NCBI RefSeq assembly: GCF_014646375.1
Contig: NZ_BMNI01000002.1
Span: 124,001-188,000, forward strand
DNA length: 64,000 bases
Origin: Nocardioides phosphati
GTDB taxonomy: Bacteria; Actinomycetota; Actinomycetes; Propionibacteriales; Nocardioidaceae
Direction: 5' to 3'
Shown: positions 42,049 through 51,128 of the stretch, in pieces
Numbering within the stretch: the stretch's first letter is position 1
How the letters are laid out: the number at the start of each line of letters is the position of its first letter
Translations under genes and position numbers: made by a program
Notes under the pieces: model-generated
Told to the model about the DNA's origin: nothing
Seen by the model: the letters and a program-made list of their open reading frames with translations, nothing else
Database searches by the model: none

Positions 42049-42789
42049 ATGGACCGTAGGAAGATCCTGCTTGTCCTGGCAGCGGTGATCGCCGCGCTGG
42101 GAACCATGCTGGTCTGGCTGTACGTACGCGGGGCCGACAACCGTGCGCAGGCACAGTTCGAGACCGTGGACGTCATCGTCGCCACGCAGGACATCGCGCC
42201 GGGCGAGTCGTTCGACGCCGCCACGAAGGCCGGCAAGTTCGAGAAGAAGGCCGTTCCGGCCAGCAGCGTCCTCAGCGGCGCGCAACGCGACCTCAGCCTC
42301 GACGGCGAGGTGGCACTGACCACGATCTACACCGGCGAGCAGATCGTCTCCGCGAAGTGGGGCGGCTCGACCGACGTCGACGTCACGTCGAAGGTGATCG
42401 CGATCCCCAAGGGGAAGATGGCCGTCACCGTGAACCTCACCGACCCGCAGCGGGTCGCCGGCTTCGCCAAGCCCGGCTCCGAGGTCGCGGTCTTCGTCGC
42501 GGTCGCACCGGACAAGACCGACGTCTACTACGCCAACACGCTGCTGCGGAAGGTCACCGTGCTGGGCGTCGGCGACACGTCGACGGTCACCACGACCAAG
42601 ACCACGAAGGAGGGCGACTCCACCACGCAGCCGATCCCCCAGACGCTGGTCACGCTCGCCGTCACCCAGAAGGAGGCCGAGCGGCTCGCCTGGGGCACCA
42701 GCTTCGGCACGCTCAGCCTCGGCCTGGTCAACGACGCGACGAAGCTCGACGGGACCCCTCGGGTCACCGACAAGAACCTGGTGGAGTGA
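42049..42789 (+). CDS. cpaB: CpaB/RcpC pilus-assembly protein
   Basis: A 246-residue protein: N-terminal transmembrane helix after MDRRK (residues about 6-25, LVLAAVIAALGTMLVWLYV), an SAF domain (about 40-110, VIVATQDIAPGESFDAAT), then RcpC-like beta region (VIAIPKGKMAVTVNLTDPQRVAGFAKPGSEVAVFV) and a Thr-rich loop (TVTTTKTTKEGDSTT). CpaB is a periplasmic or outer-face scaffold of Tad pili. First gene of the main tad operon; cpaE starts 7 nt later. Confidence 0.92.
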   Translation: MDRRKILLVLAAVIAALGTMLVWLYVRGADNRAQAQFETVDVIVATQDIAPGESFDAATKAGKFEKKAVPASSVLSGAQRDLSLDGEVALTTIYTGEQIVSAKWGGSTDVDVTSKVIAIPKGKMAVTVNLTDPQRVAGFAKPGSEVAVFVAVAPDKTDVYYANTLLRKVTVLGVGDTSTVTTTKTTKEGDSTTQPIPQTLVTLAVTQKEAERLAWGTSFGTLSLGLVNDATKLDGTPRVTDKNLVE

Positions 42790-42796
42790 GGTCGTC

Positions 42797-43984
42797 ATGC
42801 CCGTCATCGTCGACACCGACCCGGGCGCCGTCTCCGAGCTGGCCCGGGCACTTCCGCCCGGCACCCACTCCGTCGACGGCACCGTCGCCCTGAACGCCTG
42901 GCTCTCCCACCGCACCGACGAGTACGTCGTGGTGCTCGGGCCGAGCCTGCCCCTCGCCGAGGCGATCGCGACCTGCGAGAGCCTGCGGCTGACCCGTCCG
43001 ACGACCAGCGTCGTGCTGGTCCGCCACGAGATCGACACCGACGTCCTCTACCGCGCCATGCAGGCCGGCTGCCGCGACGTCGTACGCGCGGCTGATGGTG
43101 AGGGCATCCGGTCGGCGGCCGCCCGTGCCCACCAGCTGTGGCAGGCGTTCAGCGGCCAGGGCACCGGCGGCACGCACGGCTCGCTGATCACCGTCTTCGC
43201 CCCCAAGGGCGGGGTCGGCAAGACCACGACCTCGGTCAACCTCGCGCTGGCCCTCGCCGACGGTGGGTCCCGCAAGGTCTGCCTCGTCGATCTCGACCTC
43301 GCCTTCGGCGACGTCGCGATCACGATGCAGCTCTTCCCGACCCACACCATCGAGGAGGCGATCGGCTCCGAGGACAGCGTCGACGCCTCCCTCGCGGAGT
43401 CGCTGCTCACGCGCCACGAGGAGTCCCTCATGGTGCTGGCCGCGCCCAACCTGCCCGACGCGCGCGACCGGGTCACCGCCCGGCTGGTCTCGCGGATGCT
43501 GCGTACGCTGCGCCAGCAGTTCGACTACGTCGTGGTCGACACCGCGCCGAACTTCGACGAGCAGACGCTGCAGGCCCTCGACGAGACCGACGAGTGCGTC
43601 ATCATCGCGACGCTCGACGTGCCGACGCTGAAGAACGTCAAGGTCGCGCTCGAGACCCTCGACCTGCTCAACATCGCGCAGGGCCACCGCCACCTGGTGC
43701 TCAACCGCGCGGACGAGGCGGTCGGCCTCGACAACGACAAGGTCGAGCAGATCCTCGGCCTCCCGGTCACCACGCCGATCCCGTCCTCGACCGACATCGC
43801 CGCGGCGACGAACGCCGGGCGCCCGATCGTGCTGGCCTCGCCCGACCACCCCGCGAGCAAGGGCTTCCGCCAGCTCGCCGGCCATCTGGCGAGCGTCGCG
43901 GGCGACGAGACCCACCCGCTGCTGCACGACGGCGTCGACGACGCCGGTCGCGGCCGCCGCTGGCTGCGGAGGGTCGGAGCATGA
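42797..43984 (+). CDS. cpaE: CpaE/TadZ-like ATPase
   Basis: A 395-residue protein: an N-terminal receiver-like domain (about 1-110, no clear phospho-Asp) and a MinD/ParA-type ATPase with deviant Walker A VFAPKGGVGKTTTSVNLALALA (Lys142 region), DLDLAFGD and VVVDTAPNFDEQTL. TadZ/CpaE proteins set the polar or surface site of the pilus machine. The C-terminus overlaps cpaF (ATGA at 43981-43984). Confidence 0.92.
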   Translation: MPVIVDTDPGAVSELARALPPGTHSVDGTVALNAWLSHRTDEYVVVLGPSLPLAEAIATCESLRLTRPTTSVVLVRHEIDTDVLYRAMQAGCRDVVRAADGEGIRSAAARAHQLWQAFSGQGTGGTHGSLITVFAPKGGVGKTTTSVNLALALADGGSRKVCLVDLDLAFGDVAITMQLFPTHTIEEAIGSEDSVDASLAESLLTRHEESLMVLAAPNLPDARDRVTARLVSRMLRTLRQQFDYVVVDTAPNFDEQTLQALDETDECVIIATLDVPTLKNVKVALETLDLLNIAQGHRHLVLNRADEAVGLDNDKVEQILGLPVTTPIPSSTDIAAATNAGRPIVLASPDHPASKGFRQLAGHLASVAGDETHPLLHDGVDDAGRGRRWLRRVGA

Positions 43985-45516
43985 GCCTCGCCGACCGCAT
44001 GAAGGCCGCACAGGAGGTGCTGGCGGCTGCCGCTCCCGCCGTCGAGGGCCCCACCGTCGAGGCTGCTGCCGTCGAGACTGCCGTTGCCCCGCCTGCTGCT
44101 CCGCCCGCTCCGGTTCCCGGTGCGCACCGGGGGCAGCCGGTCGCCGACGCTCCCGAGGTGCCGGCTCCCGCTGCCGCGGCGCCCAACGGCGTACCGGAGG
44201 TGTCATCGCTGGCGACCCGGCGCGCTGCTGCAGGCAGCAACGACCGGTTCGCCGAGCTGAAGGCCGCCGTGCACGGGGAGCTGCTCAAGCAGCTCGGGCC
44301 GCAGCTCTACGAGGCGGACGTGCCGGCCGAGGAGCTCGGGGCGAAGGTGCGCGCGACCCTCAAGGACGTGCTCTCCGGCCAGGACCGGCCGCTCTCGGCC
44401 TCCGACCGGGCGCAGGTCACCCAGGAGATCACCGACGACATCCTCGGCTACGGCCCGATCGAGGCGCTGCTGGCCGACCCGGACGTCACCGAGGTCATGG
44501 TCAACGGCCCGTCGATGGTCTTCGTCGAGCGCAAGGGCCGGCTCACGCTCAGCGAGGTGCAGTTCGACGACGACGCGCACCTGCGCCGGATCATCGACAA
44601 GATCGTCTCCCGCATCGGCCGCCGTGTGGACGAGTCCTCGCCCATGGTCGACGCCCGCCTGCCCGACGGCTCGCGCGTCAACGCGGTCATCCCGCCCCTG
44701 GCCATCGACGGCTCGGCGCTGACGATCCGCAAGTTCGCCACCGACCCGTTCACCGTGCAGGACCTGATCAACTTCGGCTCGCTCTCGCAGCGCACCGCCG
44801 ACTTCCTCGAGGCCTGCGTCCGCGGCAAGCTCAACATCATCGTGTCGGGCTCGACCGGCGCCGGGAAGACGACGACGCTCAACGTCCTGTCGAGCTTCAT
44901 CCCCGGCGACGAGCGCATCGTCACGATCGAGGACGCCGCCGAGCTCCAGCTCAAGCAGGAGCACGTCGTCCGCCTGGAGTCGCGGCCGCCGAACATCGAG
45001 GGCAAGGGCGCGGTCACCATCCGTGACCTGGTCAAGAACAGCCTCCGCATGCGGCCCGACCGGATCGTCGTCGGCGAGGTCCGCGACGCCTCGGCGCTCG
45101 ACATGCTGCAGGCGATGAACACCGGTCACGACGGCTCCATCACGACGCTCCACTCCAACGGCCCGCGCGACACCCTGGCCCGCATGGAGACGCTGGTGCT
45201 GATGGCGGGCATGGACCTGCCGGTCCGCGCCATCCGCGAGCAGGTCGCCTCGGCCGTCGACCTGATCGTCCACCAGTCCCGCCTGCGCGACGGCTCCCGA
45301 CGGATCACCCACGTGACCGAGGTCGAGCGCATGGAGGGCGACGTGATCACGCTCCAGGACATCTTCGTCTACGACCACTCGCGCGGCTTCGACGCCGACG
45401 GCCGCTCGCTCGGCGGCCTGCGCTCGACCGGTCTCCGGCCGAAGTTCCTCGAGAAGCTCGAGTACGCCAACGTGCGCATCAACCCGCTCGTCTTTGCCCC
45501 GGACGGTGTGGCATGA
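43981..45516 (+). CDS. cpaF: CpaF/TadA pilus-assembly ATPase
   Basis: A 511-residue type II/IV secretion ATPase. The first 90 residues are an Ala/Pro/Val-rich tail; the core has GYGPIEALLADPDVTEVMVNGP, Walker A SGSTGAGKTTTLN (Lys296), the Asp box VTIEDAAELQL, and Walker B/His box MRPDRIVVGEVRDASALDMLQAMNTGHDG split as RIVVGEVR and MNTGHDG. It powers pilus polymerisation. ATGA overlaps join it to cpaE and tadB. Confidence 0.95.
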   Translation: MSLADRMKAAQEVLAAAAPAVEGPTVEAAAVETAVAPPAAPPAPVPGAHRGQPVADAPEVPAPAAAAPNGVPEVSSLATRRAAAGSNDRFAELKAAVHGELLKQLGPQLYEADVPAEELGAKVRATLKDVLSGQDRPLSASDRAQVTQEITDDILGYGPIEALLADPDVTEVMVNGPSMVFVERKGRLTLSEVQFDDDAHLRRIIDKIVSRIGRRVDESSPMVDARLPDGSRVNAVIPPLAIDGSALTIRKFATDPFTVQDLINFGSLSQRTADFLEACVRGKLNIIVSGSTGAGKTTTLNVLSSFIPGDERIVTIEDAAELQLKQEHVVRLESRPPNIEGKGAVTIRDLVKNSLRMRPDRIVVGEVRDASALDMLQAMNTGHDGSITTLHSNGPRDTLARMETLVLMAGMDLPVRAIREQVASAVDLIVHQSRLRDGSRRITHVTEVERMEGDVITLQDIFVYDHSRGFDADGRSLGGLRSTGLRPKFLEKLEYANVRINPLVFAPDGVA

Positions 45517-47444
45517 GGCGGCTCGCGTCGCTCGCCATGCTGGCGCTGGTGGTCCTCGGCTCCGCCTTCGCGGCGCTCGGCTCCGCTTCCGCGGCGCCCG
45601 ACGGCTCCGCCGTCATCCGCCACGTCGAGCCGCACGACGGCACCATCGACGTGCTCGTCACGGTGCCCGCGGGAGCCTCGGTCGACCTGCCGGGCGTGAC
45701 CCTCTCGGTCGCCGGCACGGATGCCGACTCGTCCGCCACCCGCGCCGGGTCGGACGCCGGCCCCTCGGTCCGGCGTACGACGGTGCTGGCGATGGACACC
45801 AGCGAGTCGATGAAGGGCCGGCGCTTCGCCGCGGCGACCGCCGCAGCCAAGAGCTACCTCGCCGCCGTCCCCGCCGACGTCGAGGTCGGCATCGTGACCT
45901 TCGACCGGAGCGTGCACACGGTGCTCGCGCCGACGACGGACCGGGCCCGCGCGGCTGAGGTCGTCGACGGGCTCCAGCTCGCCCGCGGCACGGCGCTGTA
46001 CGACGGCGTGCGGGCGGCGGTGAAGGCGCTCGGCACCGACGGCCAGCGCACCGTCCTGCTGCTCTCCGACGGCCGCAACGCCAACGCGACGCCGCTCCAC
46101 GACGCCACGGCGGCGGTGACGGCGGCACACGTCCAGCTCGACGCGGTCACGCTCGACCGGGGTGCCGCCCAGCTGGGCGCGCTGCGCTCGCTGGTCACCG
46201 CCGGCGACGGCCGGCTGGTGCCGGCCGACCCGGCCGCGCTGGACAAGGCGTTCCGCGACGAGGCTGCGGTCCTGACCCGCCAGGTCCTCGTCTCCGCGAC
46301 CGTGCCGGCGTCGGTCACCGCGACCGAGGCGGTCGTCAAGGTCACCCTCCCGGTCGCCGGACGCGAGCCGCTCGTCGCCTCCACCTACGCCGTGGTCCGC
46401 GAGGCCGCCCCGGCCCACTCGACCGCGGTCGCGCTGTCGAAGGCGAGCAGCTCCGTGCAGCTCCCCCGCACCGCGATGTACGGCGGGCTGGCCGCGATCG
46501 GCCTGGGCATGCTGGTCCTGCTGACCAGCGTCCTGTCGATGGCGGGCGCCGACAGCGGGGCGCGCTCGATCGAGCAGCGCATCGCGGCGTACGGGCCGTC
46601 GGCCGTCATCCACAAGGTCAACGACGCCCGCGAGTCGACGTTCAACCTCACCCAGGCGAAGGACGCCGCGGCGTCGATGCTCCACCGCAACAAGGGGCTC
46701 GAGGCCCGGATCGAGCGGCGGCTCGAGGCCGGCGGCTCCGCGCTGAAGCCCGCCGAGTGGCTGCTGCTGCACGGCATGATCGCGATGCTCGCGGGCCTGG
46801 TCGGCCTCCTGCTCGGCGGCGGCAGCATCCTGCTGATGCTGCTCGGCCTCGCGGCCGGCGTCGTGGTGCCGTGGAAGTACCTCGGCTTCAAGCGGAAGCG
46901 CCGCGTCGCCGCCTTCAACGGGGCGCTCGCCGACACGCTCCAGCTGATCGCCGGCAGCCTCTCCGCCGGCATGTCGCTGGCCCAGGCGATCGACGCGGTC
47001 GTCAACGAGGGCAACGAGCCGATCGCCGGCGAGTTCAAGCGGGTGCTCATCGAGAGCCGCCTCGGCGTCCCGCTCGAGGCCGCGCTCGAGGGCATCGCCC
47101 AGCGCATCGACTCCGTCGACTTCGCGTGGGTCTCGATGGCGATCCGGATCCAGCGCGAGGTCGGCGGCAACCTCGCCGAGCTGCTCACCACGGTGGCTGC
47201 GACGCTCCGCGAGCGGGAGTACCTCCGCCGGCAGGTCAAGACGCTGTCGGCCGAGGGCCGCCTCTCGGCGTACATCCTGATCATGCTGCCGATCGGCATG
47301 TTCCTCTTCATGCTCACCTCGCGGCGGGCCTACCTCGAGCCGCTCTACACCACCGGCATCGGCATCATCATGCTCGGCGCCTGTGGCCTCCTGCTCGGGC
47401 TCGGCTGGCTGATGATGAGCCGCATCGTGAAGGTGGAGGTCTGA
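45513..47444 (+). CDS. tadB: TadB with N-terminal von Willebrand A domain
   Basis: A 643-residue fusion. Residues 1-28 are a signal peptide (LASLAMLALVVLGSAFAALGSASA). A VWA domain (about 85-260) has a MIDAS motif VLAMDTSESMKG (Asp95-x-Ser-x-Ser) and LLLSDGRNAN. A linker and transmembrane helix (about 323-345) follow, then a TadB T2SSF domain (about 480-600, ADTLQLIAGSLSAGMSLAQAIDAV) with further helices. The membrane platform of the pilus thus carries a surface metal-ion adhesion domain. ATGA overlap with cpaF; TadC follows after 1 nt. Confidence 0.9.
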   Translation: MRRLASLAMLALVVLGSAFAALGSASAAPDGSAVIRHVEPHDGTIDVLVTVPAGASVDLPGVTLSVAGTDADSSATRAGSDAGPSVRRTTVLAMDTSESMKGRRFAAATAAAKSYLAAVPADVEVGIVTFDRSVHTVLAPTTDRARAAEVVDGLQLARGTALYDGVRAAVKALGTDGQRTVLLLSDGRNANATPLHDATAAVTAAHVQLDAVTLDRGAAQLGALRSLVTAGDGRLVPADPAALDKAFRDEAAVLTRQVLVSATVPASVTATEAVVKVTLPVAGREPLVASTYAVVREAAPAHSTAVALSKASSSVQLPRTAMYGGLAAIGLGMLVLLTSVLSMAGADSGARSIEQRIAAYGPSAVIHKVNDARESTFNLTQAKDAAASMLHRNKGLEARIERRLEAGGSALKPAEWLLLHGMIAMLAGLVGLLLGGGSILLMLLGLAAGVVVPWKYLGFKRKRRVAAFNGALADTLQLIAGSLSAGMSLAQAIDAVVNEGNEPIAGEFKRVLIESRLGVPLEAALEGIAQRIDSVDFAWVSMAIRIQREVGGNLAELLTTVAATLREREYLRRQVKTLSAEGRLSAYILIMLPIGMFLFMLTSRRAYLEPLYTTGIGIIMLGACGLLLGLGWLMMSRIVKVEV

Positions 47445-47445
47445 G

Positions 47446-48366
47446 ATGGTCCTGCTCCTCGGCGCCGTGCTGATCTTCGGCGCACTCTTCCTGGTCTTCT
47501 CCGCCATCGGCGGCCTCAGCGCGGAGCGCACCGGCGTCTCCCGCTCGCTCGCGGTCCTGCAGGCGATGACCGACGCCCCCGACGAGCTCACCAAGGACCT
47601 CGACAAGCCCTTCGGCGAGCGGGTCCTCGAGCCGCTCTACCAGCGGTTCCAGGCCATGGGTCAGCGCATCACCGGCGCCGACCAGGTCGAGCGGATCCGC
47701 GCGCGCCTCGACAAGGCCGGCAACCCCGCCGGCTGGTCCGTCGAGCGCGTGGCCACCGGCAAGGTCCTCGGCGTGATCTGCGGCCTCGTCTTCGGCGTCC
47801 TCTTCGCGATGATGCTCGACAAGCCGCTCATGATCAGCGCCCTCCTCGTCGCCGGCCTGGCGTACGGCGGCTGGAACGCACCGACGATCTTCCTCTACAA
47901 CACCGCCGCCAAGCGCGACGAGGTCATGCGCAAGGAGATCGCCGACTCCGTCGACCTGCTGACGATCTCCGTCGAGGCGGGCCTGGGCTTCGACGCCGCG
48001 CTGCAGCAGGTCGCCCGCAACACCACGGGCCCGCTGGCGATGGAGTTCGCCCGCGTCCTGCAGGAGATGCAGATCGGCCGCGGCCGCAGCGAGGCGCTGC
48101 GGGCGCTCGGCGACCGGACCAACATCCCGGAGATCCGCGGGTTCGTCAGCGCGATGGTCCAGGCCGACTCCTTCGGCATCCCGATCGGCCAGGTCCTCCG
48201 TGTGCAGTCCCGCGAGATGCGGACCAAGCGCCGTCAGCGGGCCGAGGAGAAGGCAGCCCAGGTGCCCGTGAAGATCATGGTCCCCGTCGTGCTCTTCATC
48301 CTGCCGTGCCTCTTCATCATCGTGATCGGCCCGACGGTCCCCAACATGATGGCGATGTTCGGATGA
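47446..48366 (+). CDS. tadC: TadC pilus inner-membrane platform protein
   Basis: A 306-residue type II secretion F-type protein with three or four helices: an N-terminal helix (LLGAVLIFGALFLVFSAIGGL), two around residues 105-145, the T2SSF domain (about 160-290, DSVDLLTISVEAGLGFDAALQQVA), and a C-terminal helix PVVLFILPCLFIIVIGPTV. It pairs with TadB as the membrane platform for CpaF. The stop overlaps the histidine kinase start (ATGA at 48363-48366). Confidence 0.93.
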   Translation: MVLLLGAVLIFGALFLVFSAIGGLSAERTGVSRSLAVLQAMTDAPDELTKDLDKPFGERVLEPLYQRFQAMGQRITGADQVERIRARLDKAGNPAGWSVERVATGKVLGVICGLVFGVLFAMMLDKPLMISALLVAGLAYGGWNAPTIFLYNTAAKRDEVMRKEIADSVDLLTISVEAGLGFDAALQQVARNTTGPLAMEFARVLQEMQIGRGRSEALRALGDRTNIPEIRGFVSAMVQADSFGIPIGQVLRVQSREMRTKRRQRAEEKAAQVPVKIMVPVVLFILPCLFIIVIGPTVPNMMAMFG

Positions 48367-49946
48367 CCACCGCCGACCGCCGGACGCGCTACGCGACGAT
48401 GACCGCGCTGGCGCGGGCCTTCGCGCTCCTCTGCCTGGCGCCCCCGGTGGCGTTCACGCAGGAGTACTCCGCGATCCTGAACGTCGTCCTGCTGGCGACG
48501 CTCTGGCTCTGCTGCGTCTTCGTCGACGGCCTCCCCCGGGTGCCGGCCATGCCGGCGCTGACGGTCGAGGCCAGCCTGGTCGCGTTCATCGCGGTGCTCA
48601 CGCTCGAGCAGTCGCCCGTGCTCCTGCCGGCCCTCGTGATCCCCCCGTTCATCGGCGGCATCGTCCGCGGCGTACGCGGGGCGCTGGAGGTGATCGGCGC
48701 CGAGCTCGTCACCACGATCGCCGTCGTCGCGGCCAGCCGGGCGATCCCGATCGACCAGACGACGGGCTCGCAGCTCTTCGCGGCGCTCGCGGCCGGGGTC
48801 GGGCTGGGTGCGCTGGCCGCGCTCTTCCACGAGACGCGCGACGGCGGCTCCGACACGAGCTCGTCCTACCGCGACGCCCGCGCGCTGCTCACCCAGCTCC
48901 GCGACCTGTCCGGGAGCCTCGTCGGCGGCCTCGACCCGGTCCGGATCAGCCAGGGCATCCTCGACACCGCACGCGAGGAGCTGCCCTTCACCGGCGCCGT
49001 CGTGTACGTCGAGACGCCCCACGGCTACACGCCGCTGCTCGAGGGCGACGTGACCGACGCCGGCGCGGACAACACCGCCGTGCTCGACGAGGTGTTCCGC
49101 ACCTCGCGCCCCGTGCTCGACGGCCCGTGGGTCGCCGTGCCGCTGCTCACCGACGCCGGCATGGCGGGGGCGATCACGGGTGCCCTGCTCCCCCACCGCC
49201 TCGCCCCCGGCGCCCTGCAGCACACCCTTGACCACCTCGTCCGGCTGCTGCGCAGGGAGGCGCTGCAGCTCGACACCGCGCTGATCTTCGCGGCGTTGCG
49301 GGACGAGGCCACCGCCGAGGAGCGTCGCCGCCTGGCGCGCGACCTCCACGACGGTGTCGCCCAGGACCTCGCGGGACTGGGCTACCTGATCGACGAGATG
49401 GCCGAGAGCTCCACGGAGCCCGACGTCGTCTCGCAGGGCCGCGCGCTGCGCGGCGAGCTGAGCAGGGTGGTGGCCGAGCTGCGACGCTCTGTCTTCCTGC
49501 TCCGCAACGAGGGCGAGGGCAAGTCCCTCGGCCAGCGGCTCGAGGCGCTGGGAGCCCACATCAGCAGCCGTTCGGGGACCTCGGTGGAGGTCGAGGTCAC
49601 CGAAGGATCGAAGCGGCTGCGACCCGAGGTCGAGGCGGAGCTTCTCCGCATCGCCCAGGAAGGGATGAACAACGCCGCACGCCACGCGGACGCCCGCCGG
49701 ATCACGGTCGAGGTCATCGTCCACGCACCCGACGCTCGCGTCCGGGTCGCCGACGACGGCCGCGGCCTGCAGACCGGCCGGGACGACTCGCACGGCGTAC
49801 GGATCATGAAGGAACGGGCACGGCGCATCGGCGCCCGCCTGGAGCTGCACAACCGCGAGGACGGGCCGGGAGCAGAGCTCCTGGTGCGCCTCGGGGAACA
49901 GTCCCGGCTGGAGGGGCCGGGCGAGAGGGAGGGAATCGCATCATGA
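48363..49946 (+). CDS. histidine kinase of the Tad operon
   Basis: A 527-residue NarX/DesK-type kinase: about four N-terminal helices (residues 12-145), a GAF-like domain (about 180-300), a HisKA_3 region RRRLARDLHDGVAQDLAGLGY (His329) and HATPase_c (GMNNAARHADARRITVEV, VADDGRGLQ). It is coupled by ATGA overlaps to tadC upstream and to its response regulator downstream, so it is made with the pilus machine and probably controls pilus genes. Confidence 0.92.
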   Translation: MTTADRRTRYATMTALARAFALLCLAPPVAFTQEYSAILNVVLLATLWLCCVFVDGLPRVPAMPALTVEASLVAFIAVLTLEQSPVLLPALVIPPFIGGIVRGVRGALEVIGAELVTTIAVVAASRAIPIDQTTGSQLFAALAAGVGLGALAALFHETRDGGSDTSSSYRDARALLTQLRDLSGSLVGGLDPVRISQGILDTAREELPFTGAVVYVETPHGYTPLLEGDVTDAGADNTAVLDEVFRTSRPVLDGPWVAVPLLTDAGMAGAITGALLPHRLAPGALQHTLDHLVRLLRREALQLDTALIFAALRDEATAEERRRLARDLHDGVAQDLAGLGYLIDEMAESSTEPDVVSQGRALRGELSRVVAELRRSVFLLRNEGEGKSLGQRLEALGAHISSRSGTSVEVEVTEGSKRLRPEVEAELLRIAQEGMNNAARHADARRITVEVIVHAPDARVRVADDGRGLQTGRDDSHGVRIMKERARRIGARLELHNREDGPGAELLVRLGEQSRLEGPGEREGIAS

Positions 49947-50602
49947 ACACCGTCAACAGCATCAACCCCAGCGTCACCCGCGTCGTCCTCGTGGACGACC
50001 ACGAGCTCATCCGCCAGGGCCTGGCCCGCGCGTTCGAGCGTGACCCCAACATGCAGATCGTCGGCCACGCGGCCACGGTCAGCCAGGCCCTCGCGGCGTA
50101 CGACGAGCTGCGGCCCGACGTCATCGTCACCGACCTGCAGCTGCCGGACGGGACGGGTCTCGACATCGTCCGCTCGATCCGCCAGCACGACGAGAAGATC
50201 GGCCTCGTGGTGCTGACCATGCACTCCGGTGACGAGCACGTGTTCCAGGCGATGGAGGCCGGCGCGTCGGGCTTCGTGGGCAAGGACTCCCCGTCGTCGG
50301 AGGTCGTCGGGGCCGCGCGCCACGCCGTCGTCGCGCCGCGGACGTTCCTGTGCTCCTCGCTGGCCGCCGCCATGATGCGACGGGCGACCACGTCGGCCTC
50401 GCGTCCGCGTCTCTCCGCACGCGAGCAGCAGGTGCTCGACCTGCTTGCCGACGGCCTCGGCACCGCGCAGATCGCCGGACAGCTCTACGTGTCCGAGTCG
50501 ACCGCCAAGACGCACATCGCCCGGATCTACCAGAAGCTCGGGGCTACCAACCGGGCCCAGGCCCTCGTCACCGCCATGCGCCTGGAGCTGCTCTCGGCCT
50601 GA
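49943..50602 (+). CDS. LuxR-family response regulator of the Tad operon
   Basis: A 219-residue response regulator: receiver VVLVDDHELIRQGLARAF, phospho-acceptor Asp64 in VIVTDLQLPDG, TMHSGDEHV, GFVGKDSP; C-terminal LuxR helix-turn-helix LSAREQQVLDLLADGLGTAQIAG with TAKTHIARIYQKLG. The ATG overlaps the kinase stop (ATGA at 49943-49946). A long hairpin follows 14 nt after its stop. Candidate targets are the cpaB and pilin promoters, which share a 13-mer. Confidence 0.93.
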   Translation: MNTVNSINPSVTRVVLVDDHELIRQGLARAFERDPNMQIVGHAATVSQALAAYDELRPDVIVTDLQLPDGTGLDIVRSIRQHDEKIGLVVLTMHSGDEHVFQAMEAGASGFVGKDSPSSEVVGAARHAVVAPRTFLCSSLAAAMMRRATTSASRPRLSAREQQVLDLLADGLGTAQIAGQLYVSESTAKTHIARIYQKLGATNRAQALVTAMRLELLSA

Positions 50603-50616
50603 TCACGCGCCACCCG

Positions 50617-50648
50617 AAGGGGTCGTGGGCACCTGCCCACGGCCCCTT
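50617..50648 (+). terminator. terminator after the Tad/two-component operon
   Basis: A 15-bp stem (one T-G pair) with a 2-nt loop: arms 50617-50631 and 50634-50648, AAGGGGTCGTGGGCA against TGCCCACGGCCCCTT. The following sequence is TTGTC, so the T-run is short, but the stem is strong and correctly placed 14 nt after the response-regulator stop. Confidence 0.72.
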
Positions 50649-50873
50649 TGTCATGCCCGGGCCGGCAACCCTCCGGTCGGCTGCGCGGGGTGCCATCCGG
50701 TCACCCGGCGGATGGCCCGAACGGACTACGGCGGTCCGACGATTTGCCCGATAGTGACGCTCGCCACGTCGTGACAGAGTTCTTCTTGTCAGGCCAGCCA
50801 GGGAGGGCAGGCCGGCAGAAACAGCAGCTGGACCAACCCCGGTCCCGCTCGATTTTCCTGGGAGGGAAACACC
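50649..50873 (+). promoter_or_regulatory. upstream region of the first Flp pilin gene
   Basis: About 225 nt without a gene. Near 50745-50755 a TTGCCCGATAGTG patch could hold a -10 (GATAGT), giving a leader of about 120 nt. The region ends in CTGGGAGGGAAAC (50858-50870), which is the strong ribosome site of the pilin and an exact copy of a 13-mer upstream of cpaB. No ORF with a ribosome site is seen. Confidence 0.4.
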
Positions 50874-51056
50874 ATGACTGAGTACTTCGTTCGCCTCGTG
50901 AACTTCATGACCATGCCCCGCGACGAGGAGAAGGGCGCGACCGCGGTCGAGTACGGCCTGATGGTCGCCCTGATCGCCGGCGTCATCATCGCCACCGTCA
51001 CGCTGCTCGGCACGACCCTCGACGCCAAGTTCTCCGACGTCCAGGGCAAGCTCTGA
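50874..51056 (+). CDS. flp: Flp-family type IVb pilin (major)
   Basis: A 60-residue prepilin with the Flp signature EKGATAVEYGLMVALIAGVI: cleavage expected after the Gly of KG-ATAVEY by a TadV-type prepilin peptidase (not in this window), followed by the hydrophobic helix to about residue 48 and a short polar tail DAKFSDVQGKL. Preceded by a very strong GGGAGGG ribosome site, as expected for an abundant structural subunit. Confidence 0.94.
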   Translation: MTEYFVRLVNFMTMPRDEEKGATAVEYGLMVALIAGVIIATVTLLGTTLDAKFSDVQGKL

Positions 51057-51075
51057 CCTGAGCGCGTTCCAGCGA

Positions 51076-51114
51076 AGCGGCCGCGGAGGTTCACCTCCGC
51101 GGCCGCTCTGCTTT
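51076..51114 (+). terminator. intrinsic terminator between the two pilin genes
   Basis: A perfect 14-bp stem (51076-51089 and 51094-51107, AGCGGCCGCGGAGG) with a 4-nt loop TTCA, followed by CTGCTTTT. It sits 19 nt after the first pilin stop and 14 nt before the second pilin start, so only read-through transcripts would carry the second gene. Confidence 0.85.
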
Positions 51115-51128
51115 TCCCAGGAGGAAAC

